Assembly (NCBI GenBank): GCA_964579725.1 | Contig: CAZOHG010000006.1 | Coordinates: 1 to 64,000 of the forward strand | DNA: 64,000 nt | Source: CAZOHG01 sp964579725 | Lineage (GTDB): Bacteria; Zhuqueibacterota; JdFR-76; BMS3Abin05 | Reading direction: 5' to 3' | Part shown: positions 25,339 through 34,579 of the stretch, piece after piece | Layout of the letters: the number at the start of each line of letters is the position of its first letter | Numbering within the stretch: the first letter of the stretch is position 1 | Position numbers and translations under genes: made by a program | The notes under the pieces: model-generated | What the model was told of the DNA's origin: nothing | Database searches by the model: none | The model's input: the letters and a program-made list of their open reading frames with translations, nothing else

Positions 25339-26421
25339 CTACTTGCGCGGCGATTCCACCCGAACGCCTTCGTCCACACGGACAATGTAGGGCACACCGC
25401 CTTCGGCACGAATGGCTTCCGCCACGGCTTCGGTGTTTTCCGGAGCGTACGCAAACATGCACCCCCCGCCGCCGGAGCCGTTAATTTTCCCTCCGTACGC
25501 GCCCGCTTTGAGCGCCGCCTCCAACATTCGGTCGATTTTGGGGGTTGAAATTTTTAGCACATCTCGCAAAATCGTCTGGTGTTCGTTCAGCAGAGCGCCG
25601 AATTTTCGGTGGTCCAGAACGGGTTGGGTGAGAACGTGCAAAGCGCGCCGGGTAATGTCCCGATTTTTCAGAAATCCCTCCAACAAACCGAACGCCTCGG
25701 AGGTCAATTGACTTTTTAGCGGAGTGACAGCCTCTATTTTCAGATGGGGCAGTTTTTCCAGCGAAAGGGCCGGCGAATGATTGTTCAGGATTGCAAGCAT
25801 CCCGTTTTTTACGCGCCTTAAAATCCCCTTCGTGTCCTTCGCCTCGCGGGAATCCCCCAAAACAAATGCCCCCAATTGGGGAAACAGGCGTTGGGCCGGT
25901 TGAGGCGCACGAAAATCCAGGTACAACACACCGCCCAAACTGGTGGCGTAGTGGTCCATCATGCCGCCGGGTTCTTTAAATTCTGCCACTTCCGCGCGGT
26001 GTGCCATTTGTGCGATAAAAATCAAATCGTTTCGCCGAGGGTGACGCACAGCCTCCAATAAAAATTTCACCCAGGCAACCACCAGAGCGGAAGAGCTGGA
26101 CGTCCCGGAATTAATCGGAATGCTACCGCGTACTTCGCAATCGAATCCCGTGGGAAAATCAATACCTTCGCGTTGAAGCACATTGACCACACTTTTCAAA
26201 TAATCCCGCTCCTGCCCGTAGGGGATTTCTTTCTGTAAATCGAATGTTTCCTCGGCGCCAATATCGGGAAGAGAAAAGTGAATCCGGCGGTCGGGCCGCA
26301 TTTCCCCGGAAATACGAATGCGAAGATTAATTGCGCTGGTAATGACCGGCAGATGCAGGTAATCCTGGTGTTCTCCGAAGAGGCAAATTCGTCCGGGCGC
26401 CGAAGTGGTCAAATTGGGCAT
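25339..26421 (-). CDS. GHMP kinase of the galactokinase type
   Basis: Start chosen at 26421 because GAGGA lies five bases upstream; the ATG at 26433 directly follows the ROK stop without a ribosome site. The 360-residue protein has the galactokinase signature APGRICLFGEHQDY, the ATP loop PINSGTSSSSALV and the C-terminal KINGSGGGGCMFAY. It phosphorylates a sugar anomeric or other hydroxyl with ATP. The family includes galactokinase, arabinokinase, glucuronokinase and N-acetylgalactosamine kinases, and the exact sugar is not readable. Context with a ROK regulator suggests a sugar-responsive catabolic operon. Confidence 0.9.
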   Translation of the reverse strand: MPNLTTSAPGRICLFGEHQDYLHLPVITSAINLRIRISGEMRPDRRIHFSLPDIGAEETFDLQKEIPYGQERDYLKSVVNVLQREGIDFPTGFDCEVRGSIPINSGTSSSSALVVAWVKFLLEAVRHPRRNDLIFIAQMAHRAEVAEFKEPGGMMDHYATSLGGVLYLDFRAPQPAQRLFPQLGAFVLGDSREAKDTKGILRRVKNGMLAILNNHSPALSLEKLPHLKIEAVTPLKSQLTSEAFGLLEGFLKNRDITRRALHVLTQPVLDHRKFGALLNEHQTILRDVLKISTPKIDRMLEAALKAGAYGGKINGSGGGGCMFAYAPENTEAVAEAIRAEGGVPYIVRVDEGVRVESPRK

Positions 26422-26433
26422 GGTATTCCTCAT

Positions 26434-27675
26434 TTAGACAAACGAACTGACGTCAATGTGATTGGTTTGGAAAATTTCTTTTTTGACCAGCGTCGTTGCC
26501 CCCAACGCACCGGCCAGGTATCCCAATTCCGACACCACAATTTGCGCCCGTTCACTAATGTGCGGCAGAGCGCGCTTGGTGGCTTCGGTTTGAATGGGAT
26601 TCAGCAAAAAGCGCCCGGCCCGCGAAACCCTTCCCCCTAAAATAACGATTTCCGGATTAAACAAATTGATTAAAATCGCCAGCCCCTGCCCGATGTAGCG
26701 CCCCGCTTGTTCAATAATTTCAATCGAAAGCTGGTCCCCCATTTGAGCGGCTTTTACCACCCACTCCGGGTTAATGGCCTCCACATCTCCCCGAACCAAC
26801 GCCCGCAGTTTCGTCTTTTTTCCGGCGCGAACCAGTTGCCTGGCCTGTTCGGCAATGGCATGCCCCGAAGCCAAACTCTCCAAACAGCCGTATTTCCCGC
26901 ATTGACACAGGGGGCCGTTTTCTTTCAGGGTAATGTGACCAAATTCACCGGCAAATCCGTCGTGGCCGTGGTAAATGGTTCGATTGGTAATAATTCCCAG
27001 TCCGATTCCCCAACCGAGATTAAGACAAAGGGCGTTTCGGGCATTTTTCGCCAGTCCGAACCACAATTCCCCCAATGCCATGGCACGAGCGTCATTTTCC
27101 ACAAAAACGGGCAAGTCCAGTTTTTTTTCGAATATCTCGCGAATGGGTCGCTCGTCGAAATTCAAAAAGGTGTAGCTCTTGCCCAATTTACAATTGACCA
27201 GCCCGGGAATGGCCAACCCGACACCTAAAACACGATTTCTTTGAACCCCACTTTTTTCAATGGCTCGGTTGATTTCTGTCGCAATTTGGTCAATAACGGC
27301 CGGATCGTGCAAATCTAACGTGTGAAATAATTTTTCGTAAATCACATTTTGACTTAAATCCACCAAAATAATGTTGGTGTTAAAGCGGCCTAAATCGGCT
27401 CCTACCACGTACCGGGCTGTTGTGTTCAGGCGAATGTGTTGGGGCGGACGACCGGGGCTTGTGGCTTCTCCTTTCTCTCGAATAATGTAATCTTCCGATT
27501 CCAACTCCTGAATCAGATTGGTCACCGTGGGCACATTAAAACCTGTGCGCCGGCTCAATTCCGTAAGCGACAATGCCCCGTTTGAGCGTAACGTATTAAG
27601 AATAATATTCTTACGAATACGCCTTTTAAGTGAAACACGCGTAAGATTTTTGGCCCTAATGCGCAATTCATTCAT
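26434..27675 (-). CDS. ROK family transcriptional regulator (NagC/Mlc type)
   Basis: A 413-residue protein with an N-terminal winged helix-turn-helix (residues ~20-80, LSLTELSRRTGFNVPTVTNLIQELE) and a ROK sugar-kinase-like domain. It has the zinc motif CQCGKYGCLE and the glycine-rich AGEFGHIT segment, as in NagC/Mlc. It would bind a sugar or sugar phosphate and repress the operon. Its start overlaps the stop of the small upstream gene by 8 bases, and the kinase gene starts 12 bases after its stop, so the genes are co-translated. Autoregulation is likely, but no operator was identified. Confidence 0.93.
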   Translation of the reverse strand: MNELRIRAKNLTRVSLKRRIRKNIILNTLRSNGALSLTELSRRTGFNVPTVTNLIQELESEDYIIREKGEATSPGRPPQHIRLNTTARYVVGADLGRFNTNIILVDLSQNVIYEKLFHTLDLHDPAVIDQIATEINRAIEKSGVQRNRVLGVGLAIPGLVNCKLGKSYTFLNFDERPIREIFEKKLDLPVFVENDARAMALGELWFGLAKNARNALCLNLGWGIGLGIITNRTIYHGHDGFAGEFGHITLKENGPLCQCGKYGCLESLASGHAIAEQARQLVRAGKKTKLRALVRGDVEAINPEWVVKAAQMGDQLSIEIIEQAGRYIGQGLAILINLFNPEIVILGGRVSRAGRFLLNPIQTEATKRALPHISERAQIVVSELGYLAGALGATTLVKKEIFQTNHIDVSSFV

Positions 27676-27802
27676 GAGATTTTCCGGGCACCTGTTTGTG
27701 CTTGCGCATGAGACTCTTGAATTCTTTCAGCGGAATTACAATCCAGATGACCAAAATAATCAACCCGACCAGCCAAATGCTCCAGGTGATCCAATCAAAC
27801 AT
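27668..27802 (-). CDS. Short single-helix membrane protein upstream of the ROK gene (44 aa)
   Basis: Begins with ATG behind AGGAGA and ends within an ATGAATGA overlap that also provides the ROK start codon. The product (MFDWITWSIWLVGLIILVIWIVIP..., then a basic tail KEFKSLMRKHKQVPGKSHE) is one hydrophobic helix followed by a positively charged cytoplasmic tail. The overlap and good ribosome site make it a likely real gene and the first member of the ROK-kinase-GNAT operon. Function unknown; it resembles small membrane regulators or transporter accessory peptides in form only. Confidence 0.72.
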   Translation of the reverse strand: MFDWITWSIWLVGLIILVIWIVIPLKEFKSLMRKHKQVPGKSHE

Positions 27803-27947
27803 AGGGGAATCTCCTACCTTGAATATCCCAAAACCGCACCCGTTCTTTCCGGCACAGCCGTTTCTCTGCTATTCGCCACAAGCGCGGCGGCGAGCCGAAA
27901 AGTGCCCCAAAATGGTGCCCCCTCTCCAGAGACGGCAGACGGGTGGA

Positions 27948-29084
27948 TTAAATTAGGCGGCGGGCGATTGTCATTAATTCCGCCTCCCGAACCCCTTCGT
28001 AAATCTCCAAAATGCGGGCGTCACGGTAAAAGCGCTGGATATCGTACTCATCGATATACCCGTAGCCGCCGTGCAGTTGAAGGGCTTCGTTGGTTACCCA
28101 AACAGCAACGTGACCGGAATAATACTTGGCCATGGCGTTCAACTTGGGATCGGGATGACCCTGATCGACCGTCCAGGCCGCCTTGTACATCAGGGTTCGC
28201 GCCAATTCAATTTGTGTTGCCATTTCGGCCAATTTGAACTGAACGGCCTGGTTGGCAATGATCGGCTGTCCGAATGTTTTGCGCTCCTGCACGTATTTAA
28301 GAGCCAGATCCAGCGCCCCCTGTGCTACACCGACACCTTGAGCCGCCACCATAATGCGGGTAACATCAAAAAATTGCATGACCTGATAAAACCCCCTTCC
28401 CTCTTGCCCAATTAAATTGGACTGCGGAACACGGACGTTGTCAAAAACAATTTCAGCTGTGTCGCTGGCTCGAATGCCCATTTTCCCGTGTATTTTGGTA
28501 CGGGTAATCCCCTCCCGGTCGGCTTCTACCAAAATCAGACTTTGACGTTGGTGGCGCTTTTCCGCTTCTGGGTTCGTCACGGCCAACACCACCATAAAAT
28601 CACACACCGTTCCATTTGTAATGAACATTTTGCTGCCATTTAAGATGTACGAATCGCCATCCTTTTTGGCTGTGGTTTTAATACCGGCCACGTCGGTTCC
28701 GGCGTCCGGCTCCGTGTACGCTCCGGCGGAAATGGCCTGTCCGTTCACAATCGGAGGCAAATACTTTTTCTTCTGCTCTTCCGTACCGAAAAACAAGATG
28801 TTTTCCGATCCGAAAGGCGCCGCCCCAATTAGCCCGATTCCCATGTCCACACGCGAAAATTGCTCCGTAATGAGAGCGTTTTCCAGGAACCCAACACCCG
28901 CTCCCCCGTATTCTTCGGGAATGAAAGCTCCGATTAATCCGTTTTCACAAGCCTTTTTCCAAATCTCCCGGGGGTAGCGTTCTTCACGGTCGTATTCTTT
29001 GGCAACAGGCGTAAACTCGTTCACCGCAAATTTATAAGCCATTTCCTGAAGCATCTTCTGTTCATCGGTCAATTCGAAGTCCAT
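27948..29084 (-). CDS. Acyl-CoA dehydrogenase
   Basis: A 378-residue FAD enzyme of the short/medium-chain acyl-CoA dehydrogenase family. Motifs seen are GAYTEPDAGTD and FITNG (flavin and substrate), RKTFGQPI, LQLHGGYGYIDEY and the catalytic Glu363 in IYEGVREAE. It introduces a trans-2,3 double bond into an acyl-CoA and passes electrons to electron-transfer flavoprotein, absent from this window. It may supply the enoyl-CoA used by the MaoC hydratase and thiolase encoded about 6 kb away. The start has AAGGAGA with normal spacing. Confidence 0.95.
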   Translation of the reverse strand: MDFELTDEQKMLQEMAYKFAVNEFTPVAKEYDREERYPREIWKKACENGLIGAFIPEEYGGAGVGFLENALITEQFSRVDMGIGLIGAAPFGSENILFFGTEEQKKKYLPPIVNGQAISAGAYTEPDAGTDVAGIKTTAKKDGDSYILNGSKMFITNGTVCDFMVVLAVTNPEAEKRHQRQSLILVEADREGITRTKIHGKMGIRASDTAEIVFDNVRVPQSNLIGQEGRGFYQVMQFFDVTRIMVAAQGVGVAQGALDLALKYVQERKTFGQPIIANQAVQFKLAEMATQIELARTLMYKAAWTVDQGHPDPKLNAMAKYYSGHVAVWVTNEALQLHGGYGYIDEYDIQRFYRDARILEIYEGVREAELMTIARRLI

Positions 29085-29672
29085 GGCATTCTCCTTTTTT
29101 TAAAAATCAAACGCTTCAAAACCCTTTTTGGGCATCCAATCCGCCAATCTTTGGATCGCCCAAAAACTTTTTCCGCCGAAACATCCGCAGAACAAATCAG
29201 AACTTCTCTTCCAAAAGACTTTTTCACGAAGATACCGGTAGATAAAACTTCCTGGCAGAAATGTAGCCCCCAATTTCCGAAAAAGAAAGGTACCTTTTGG
29301 GTTTCAAATAGTGTGTTAAAATTTACCTATTTTGCCGATTAAAAACAAGCCAATTTTCAAAAATTGACGGGACAGAGCCATTTAATTCCTGTTCTCAAGC
29401 GATTTGTTTTTCCGCCTTTCTCCGGCATTTATTGGAAAGAACAAAGAAGGGGGATTTTTGCTAATTTCTTTGAACAGCTACTGAAAAAGAGACGCCAAAT
29501 CGAGCCGTCGAGCCATTTGGTGAACAAAAGCCTTGATAATTTCCAAAAATAATCGCATATTATAGGCGATTTTTTTGTGAGTTCCCAAAATTGCACGTAT
29601 AAGGCGCCGGATTTTTCCGGCAAGATTCCAATAAAAACCAATGGTTTTATTTATTGAAGGAGGACAGGTTCG
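29085..29672. other. Divergent 588 bp intergenic region
   Basis: Lies between the minus-strand acyl-CoA dehydrogenase start and the plus-strand DHOD-like start, so it should contain promoters for both. It is A+T rich. A possible plus-strand promoter near 29532-29562 (TTGATA, then TATTATAGG) has an over-long spacer. No gene, RNA or clear operator is seen. Confidence 0.4.
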
Positions 29673-30656
29673 ATGGCCGATTTGACTACCACGTACATGG
29701 GGCTGAAACTGAAAAATCCGGTAATCGTGGGCAGCAGCAGCATGATGCAATCCTTACAGGGTTTTCGAGACGCCGAAAAAGCCGGGGCAGGCGCCATTGT
29801 GATGAAATCACTTTTTGAGGAACAAATCCGCGCCGAAATTGGTGAGGTGGACGAGATTAGTGCCCAGGCCCACCCGGAAGAATACAATTATTTGATTTCC
29901 GAATTGGAAATGCAGTACGGTGCCGATCAATACATTCAACTTATTCGTCAGGCCAAAAAGGAACTCTCCATTCCGCTTATTGCGAGCATTAATTGCACAT
30001 CTCCCAAATGGTGGGTGCAATACGCCAAGCAAATCGAATCGGCAGGGGCCGACGCCCTGGAGTTGAACATTTCCATTATGCCCTCCGATTTGTACAAAAC
30101 CTCCCTGGAAATTGAAAAACAGTACTACGACATTATTGCAGAAGCCCGAAAAGCCACCGGTCTGCCGTTGGCTGTGAAAATCGGCCCCTATTTTACCGGA
30201 ATGGGTGTGGTTGCCCGTGAATTGTGTGAAAAGGGGGCTGACGCTCTGGTGCTCTTCAACCGCTTTTACCAATTCGATATTGACATCAACGCCCTGGAAA
30301 TCAAAGGCGCCAATTGGTTCAGTCACCCCAACGAAATGAGTTTACCGCTGCGCTGGATTTCCATTCTGGCGGGCAAAATTGCGTGCGACCTTTCGGCCAC
30401 CACCGGCATTCACGACGCCGAGGGTGTGATTAAACAATTGCTGGCCGGTGCCACCACCGTCCAGGTCGTGTCAACACTGTTTTTGAACAAATTCGGGCAA
30501 ATTGAAAAGATTCTAAACGGCTTGTCCAACTGGATGGAAAAACATGGATTTACAAAAATTGACGATTTCCGCGGCAAACTGAGCCAGGCACAACATCCCA
30601 CACCCGATATTTTTGAGCGGCTTCAGTACATTAAGGCTCTGGTGGGTATTGAATAG
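29673..30656 (+). CDS. Dihydroorotate dehydrogenase-like flavoprotein
   Basis: A 327-residue TIM-barrel protein of the DHOD superfamily: LKNPVIVGSSSMM at the first strand, LIASINCTSP, ALELNIS, GLPLAVKIGP (the conserved lysine) and SATTGIHDAEGVIKQLLAGATTVQVVSTLF near the FMN phosphate site. It may oxidise a dihydropyrimidine or act in anabolic or catabolic pyrimidine metabolism, but a free-standing member like this is often annotated only by similarity and the acceptor is unclear. The ribosome site AAGGAGG is excellent. Confidence 0.85.
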   Translation: MADLTTTYMGLKLKNPVIVGSSSMMQSLQGFRDAEKAGAGAIVMKSLFEEQIRAEIGEVDEISAQAHPEEYNYLISELEMQYGADQYIQLIRQAKKELSIPLIASINCTSPKWWVQYAKQIESAGADALELNISIMPSDLYKTSLEIEKQYYDIIAEARKATGLPLAVKIGPYFTGMGVVARELCEKGADALVLFNRFYQFDIDINALEIKGANWFSHPNEMSLPLRWISILAGKIACDLSATTGIHDAEGVIKQLLAGATTVQVVSTLFLNKFGQIEKILNGLSNWMEKHGFTKIDDFRGKLSQAQHPTPDIFERLQYIKALVGIE

Positions 30657-30735
30657 GGCTTGCAACCGAAAAATAAAATTGGTTTGTACAAATTAATGTG
30701 AAACATTTTAATAATTAAGAATAAGGAAGAAAAAA

Positions 30736-31602
30736 ATGAAAAGCAAAATTCTTGGCGGTTTTTTTATTCTCTCATTGGTGTTTGTTTTTTGTAGTCAGAA
30801 AACCAAGCAGCAGGAATCCCCCTGGGTGTGGCTTTCGCACCAGAAACCCATGTACGAAATGACTATTGCGGAAATTGACAGCTTTTTGCCACAGCTCCAG
30901 AAAAAATTCCCCGATTGGGACGCGCGCCTGAAAGCCCTCTCGCTGAATCGATTGGGGACGGTTTACGACTGGCATGCCATTGGGGACGGGCGCCCGCCGG
31001 AATCCAACCCGATTTTCACCGTCCGGAAAACCAATTGTACCGTTCAAGTGCTGACGAATGAGGCGCTGGCGCTCTCCCGCTCCTACGCCCAGGCCGAAAG
31101 TTTAATGGCGTACATCGATTACTACCCCGTGCCCAAGGGACAGGACCCCGTTTCGTACCAAAATCGCGTTCATTTTACTTACGATCGCATTCACACCTCC
31201 CGTTTTTTCAAGGACATTACCCGGCAGATCGCCAAACCATCCGAATTGGATTCCGTACACATTGTGCTCAATCGCAAAAAGGACGGAACCCACTTTTTGC
31301 CGATTCCTTTTGAAAAATCGGTGACGGCCTACTACATTCCCGTCCACAAAATCACAAAAGACCTGCTGAAGCGCCTTCCGCCTGTGTGTGGTGTGGATTT
31401 TGTTCGGAAGAAAATGTGGCCGCTTGGCATCATGATCGCCCACGAAGGCATGGTTTTCGACGGAAAAACCCTGATTCATGCCTCTTTGCAGGCCAAAAAA
31501 GTGGTAAAACAGGATTTTTGGAACTACCTGTTTCGCAAAGACGGTACAACCGCTTGCGACGGTGTGGTCTTTTTCAAATTCATTGACGTCAATAAAAAAT
31601 AA
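30736..31602 (+). CDS. DUF1460 N-acetylmuramoyl-L-alanine amidase-like protein
   Basis: A 288-residue product with an N-terminal signal or lipoprotein sequence (residues 1-~20, ending VFCSQ). The pattern TNCTVQVLTNEALALS matches the nucleophile region of DUF1460 proteins, a Cys followed by T/V residues and Glu, and LIHASLQ supplies the downstream conserved His. DUF1460 enzymes belong to the NlpC/P60-like cysteine peptidase group and include Bacteroides peptidoglycan amidases. It likely trims or recycles peptidoglycan in the periplasm. The ribosome site GGAAG precedes the ATG. Confidence 0.82.
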   Translation: MKSKILGGFFILSLVFVFCSQKTKQQESPWVWLSHQKPMYEMTIAEIDSFLPQLQKKFPDWDARLKALSLNRLGTVYDWHAIGDGRPPESNPIFTVRKTNCTVQVLTNEALALSRSYAQAESLMAYIDYYPVPKGQDPVSYQNRVHFTYDRIHTSRFFKDITRQIAKPSELDSVHIVLNRKKDGTHFLPIPFEKSVTAYYIPVHKITKDLLKRLPPVCGVDFVRKKMWPLGIMIAHEGMVFDGKTLIHASLQAKKVVKQDFWNYLFRKDGTTACDGVVFFKFIDVNKK

Positions 31603-31630
31603 GCACCGCTCCCGTTAGCGGGCCGGGGTC

Positions 31631-31691
31631 AAAAATTTCGGTGAAGGAGTTCACCCGCAACCGCCTGAAGGCTGATGACTCCTGAAAATTT
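31631..31691 (+). ncRNA. Fluoride riboswitch (crcB RNA motif)
   Basis: The stretch GGTGAAGGAGTTCACC followed by CCGCCTGAAGGCTGATGACTCCT matches the fluoride riboswitch core: first stem-loop with GUUC, pseudoknot-capable loop and the conserved GCUGAUGACUCCU. Flanking A/T runs (AAAAATTTC and GAAAATTT) can form the closing stem. It ends about 11 bases before the crcB start codon, so it most likely controls fluoride exporter expression by fluoride binding. Confidence 0.92.
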
Positions 31692-31702
31692 GAGAAGATA
31701 AA

Positions 31703-32092
31703 ATGGTTCGACTTTTAACGTCCATTGCGCTGGGCGGTGCGCTGGGTGCTTTACTTCGGTACGCGGTTTCCGGTCTTTGCTACAAATGGCTGGGAGCTGT
31801 TTTTCCTTACGGCACTCTGACGGTCAATACGCTGGGCTCATTTCTCATTGGACTGTTGTGGGGACTTTTCCAAAAAAGCACCGTCTCTCCCGAATGGCGT
31901 GCTTTTTTGCTGATCGGAACGTTGGGCGCTTTTACCACCTTTTCCACCTTCAGTCTGGAAAGTCTTCAGCTTTTACAGGACGGCGAGATGAAACTGGCAT
32001 TTGTCAATATCGTCTTGAATTTTGCCTTCGCTCTGATTGCCGTATTTTTGGGAATTTGGCTGGCCCGTTATTCTTTTTCGATCGTGAAATAG
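31703..32092 (+). CDS. crcB: Fluoride ion channel CrcB/FluC
   Basis: A 129-residue membrane protein of four helices. Family marks are the GGALGALLRY start with the conserved arginine (Arg19), GTLTVNTLGSFLIG in helix 2, and the FluC phenylalanine-threonine box TLGAFTTFSTF in helix 3. The dual-topology dimer exports fluoride passively. It lies directly behind a fluoride riboswitch and is followed by a DUF190 gene 12 bases after its stop. Confidence 0.96.
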   Translation: MVRLLTSIALGGALGALLRYAVSGLCYKWLGAVFPYGTLTVNTLGSFLIGLLWGLFQKSTVSPEWRAFLLIGTLGAFTTFSTFSLESLQLLQDGEMKLAFVNIVLNFAFALIAVFLGIWLARYSFSIVK

Positions 32093-32104
32093 GAGGCACA
32101 CACC

Positions 32105-32431
32105 GTGAAATTGCCGGAAGACGGAATGCTTTTGCGGATTTTTGTGGGGGAAGCCGACCGCTACAAGGGCAAACCTCTGTACGAACAGATTGTTGCCAAA
32201 GCCCGCGCTCTAAATCTTGCCGGAGCCACTGTCCTGCGGGGACTCATGGGATTCGGCCGCCACAGCCGGCTTCACTCCGCCAAAATCCTGCGCCTTTCCG
32301 AAGATTTGCCCATCGTGATCGAAATAGTGGACACCGAAGAAAAATTAACACAACTTTTGCCCTTTTTGGATGAAGTCATTGAGGAAGGGTTGGTGACTTT
32401 AGAGAAAATGCGGGTGATTAAATATCGGTAA
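32105..32431 (+). CDS. DUF190 PII-like protein linked to crcB
   Basis: Starts at GTG behind AGGAGG. The 108-residue protein has the DUF190 pattern: LLRIFVGEADRYKGKPLYEQIV, then GATVLRGLMGFGRHSRLHSAKILRLSEDLPIVIEIVD. DUF190 proteins are PII-like and frequently sit beside crcB genes, where a regulatory role has been proposed. Same operon, under the fluoride riboswitch. Confidence 0.92.
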   Translation: MKLPEDGMLLRIFVGEADRYKGKPLYEQIVAKARALNLAGATVLRGLMGFGRHSRLHSAKILRLSEDLPIVIEIVDTEEKLTQLLPFLDEVIEEGLVTLEKMRVIKYR

Positions 32432-32432
32432 A

Positions 32433-32448
32433 GGGGCAATTTTGCCCC
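32433..32448 (+). terminator. Hairpin after the crcB-DUF190 operon
   Basis: GGGGCAA and TTGCCCC pair with a TT loop, two bases beyond the DUF190 stop. No T-run follows, so transcription may end less efficiently; the operon converges on a minus-strand gene at 32574. Confidence 0.45.
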
Positions 32449-32573
32449 CACAAACCCTGTATTTCAAAAAGCCGCCGCAGCGAGGCACAGCCGCCTTCTG
32501 AAACCTCGGCCATTTTTAGTCGCCTTTCCCCACACTGTTTTCTCAACCAGAGCGGCGCCTGACCGGTTGCCGC

Positions 32574-34310
32574 TCATTCTTTCACCAGAAAATTCACCTT
32601 TTTGACCGCTTGATTTCCTACCCGATCTTCCGTTCGCACTGTAATTTCATAGGAACCGGGCTTTTTGAAAACAATGGGCGAGCGGTACTGTTTTTCCGTA
32701 TTCCCGTTCAAGGAATACCAAACACCTGCCGCTCCAGCGGAAGCGTCCGTTGACCCCAGGAAAAGAGACGTCTCCAACGGGTAAGCCGGAGCCGTGGAGT
32801 CTGCGTCGGCACCCGAAATTGGAGCCGAGCTAAAATTCATGACAATTTTCGGCGGCGTGTTGTCCACAACCACGGCAATTGTGTGTGGACGTTCGGTGTT
32901 GTTTACACGGTCTACGGCGTAAAAGTGAAGCACGTACGGCCCCTCTTTTTCCAGCGAGAAGGGCTTTTCGTAAGAAGATTCGGGATCGTCGCCAATCTGG
33001 AATTTAATGCCCTGGACACCCGAATCGGCATCTTTGGCAGAAAGTACAATTTGCGTGGTCGACGAAATCCAGAAGTGACCCCGCTGCTCAAAATGGGGCC
33101 CGTCAAAGCGCAATTGGCTCTCGGGCGGTAGCGCGTCCATGTGAAAAACAAGACGCCCTTTCGCACTGACGTTTCCCAATTTATCTTTGACGCGGTACAC
33201 AATGGCCAGCATTTTTTGGTCGGAAGGCAAAACAAAGGGCTGGGTGTACGACTGGAAGCTTCCCTTGTTGAACGCATATTCCACGGTTTTTACGCCAATG
33301 CGATTATCCTCGGCCTGAAATTTAATTTTCGAGCGGGGCGAAACAAAAACCGTGGTTTTTTGAATAAATTGATCCCCCAAAACAAAGGTATTAAGTTCCG
33401 GTGCTTTGTTATCGAGATAAAAACGAAAAACCGTCGTGTCTTCTTTGTTGCCAACTCGATCAATTGAGTAGTATGTGAGGCGGTGCGCACCGGTAGAAAG
33501 TTTTCCCACAGAAATAGGATTGCCGGAATACACGGAATAGGTTTGACTGGAATCGAACCGGAAGTACGTGTGTGCAACGCCGGCGGAGCTGTCAGAAGCT
33601 TTTAGCTCGATTTGTGCAAGTGGTGAGAGCACATTCCCAATGGCAGCAGCGAGGATTCGACGTTCGGTTTTGGGGGGCGTTAAATCGACGGTAAAGGATT
33701 TGGACAAAACAGGGCTCACATTGCCCACCCGGTCAACGGCGTAGGCTCGAATTTGGTAAGATTTTTCCTGAGTAAACGAAAAGGGGGTTTTGTAGGGTGC
33801 AAAATCGGCCTGGTCAATGGCCACCCAAATATCCTGTACGCCTGAGAGGCTATCTCGCGCGGTCAACGTCCCTTTAAGTCCCGCGCCGTAAATGATTCCT
33901 TGCCCCGAATGACAGGACGCGGCGCCCTCCAAGTGAAGTGCCAGTACGGGAGCATCGCCATCCGAGTAAAACACAAACAAAATCGAATCCCCTGTGACAT
34001 AGTTGTGCCAACGAAGAAATTGCCGCCCGGATAAGTCAAGCGAAACGCCTTTTCTGGCGTCGGTCTTTTCTTCGCCTTCCGTGCGGGAAAATATGTTTTG
34101 TAAAAGGAACGACGGAGCGTTTTTCTCCGGTCCTGTGGCCAATCGCACATAAAAGGGCATGGTTTTTGGCCAGTAAATCGTGTGCGTCTGCGGGTCTACG
34201 TAAACTTGTTTCGGATGATTGGTGGGATTGGGTTCTCCGCCAAATGCCAGCGACGTCAGAAAAATCAACCCAAATCCGACCCAAAAAAATGTGAAATAGG
34301 AACGCTTCAT
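32574..34310 (-). CDS. Secreted tandem Ig-like (OmpL47-type) surface protein (578 aa)
   Basis: A signal peptide covers about residues 1-24. The N-terminal ~110 residues form a distinct beta-rich domain (YVDPQTHTIYWP). Then come five or more repeats of ~85-95 residues, each ending like YAVDRVGN or YSIDRVGNKED and a linker such as VDLTPPKT, DNKAPEL or DNTPPKI. This is the OmpL47-type beta-domain pattern used by surface or adhesion proteins in FCB bacteria. No enzymatic motif is present. It lacks a sorting domain of the YPNPFN type. Likely exported to the cell surface or periplasm. Confidence 0.82.
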   Translation of the reverse strand: MKRSYFTFFWVGFGLIFLTSLAFGGEPNPTNHPKQVYVDPQTHTIYWPKTMPFYVRLATGPEKNAPSFLLQNIFSRTEGEEKTDARKGVSLDLSGRQFLRWHNYVTGDSILFVFYSDGDAPVLALHLEGAASCHSGQGIIYGAGLKGTLTARDSLSGVQDIWVAIDQADFAPYKTPFSFTQEKSYQIRAYAVDRVGNVSPVLSKSFTVDLTPPKTERRILAAAIGNVLSPLAQIELKASDSSAGVAHTYFRFDSSQTYSVYSGNPISVGKLSTGAHRLTYYSIDRVGNKEDTTVFRFYLDNKAPELNTFVLGDQFIQKTTVFVSPRSKIKFQAEDNRIGVKTVEYAFNKGSFQSYTQPFVLPSDQKMLAIVYRVKDKLGNVSAKGRLVFHMDALPPESQLRFDGPHFEQRGHFWISSTTQIVLSAKDADSGVQGIKFQIGDDPESSYEKPFSLEKEGPYVLHFYAVDRVNNTERPHTIAVVVDNTPPKIVMNFSSAPISGADADSTAPAYPLETSLFLGSTDASAGAAGVWYSLNGNTEKQYRSPIVFKKPGSYEITVRTEDRVGNQAVKKVNFLVKE

Positions 34311-34579
34311 TTTTTGCCTCTTTGCCTTTTAAGCCAAAATTGTTTTGCTTTTAGAACGCATTTCAAGGCGTTCACCTACTTTCCCGTTCTATTATCGTAC
34401 TGAAAGGAGGAATTCTAAAGCAGGAAATTTCGGCGAAAATTAAAAAACCGGCACCCGGGAGAAAAAAGGTTGCGCCCTTATTTCTTTCGTCCGATATTTA
34501 AACAATTCCGGGGTCTTTCGAATTTTTTGGGGAGAAAACACCGGTTTGTAATTCCTTTTAAGAGAGGTTTCGTACCCAA

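Noticed and set aside
27518..28237. Plus-strand frame across the ROK gene and acyl-CoA dehydrogenase end
   Set aside because: Opposite strand of two solid genes; the real small gene here is on the minus strand at 27668-27802.
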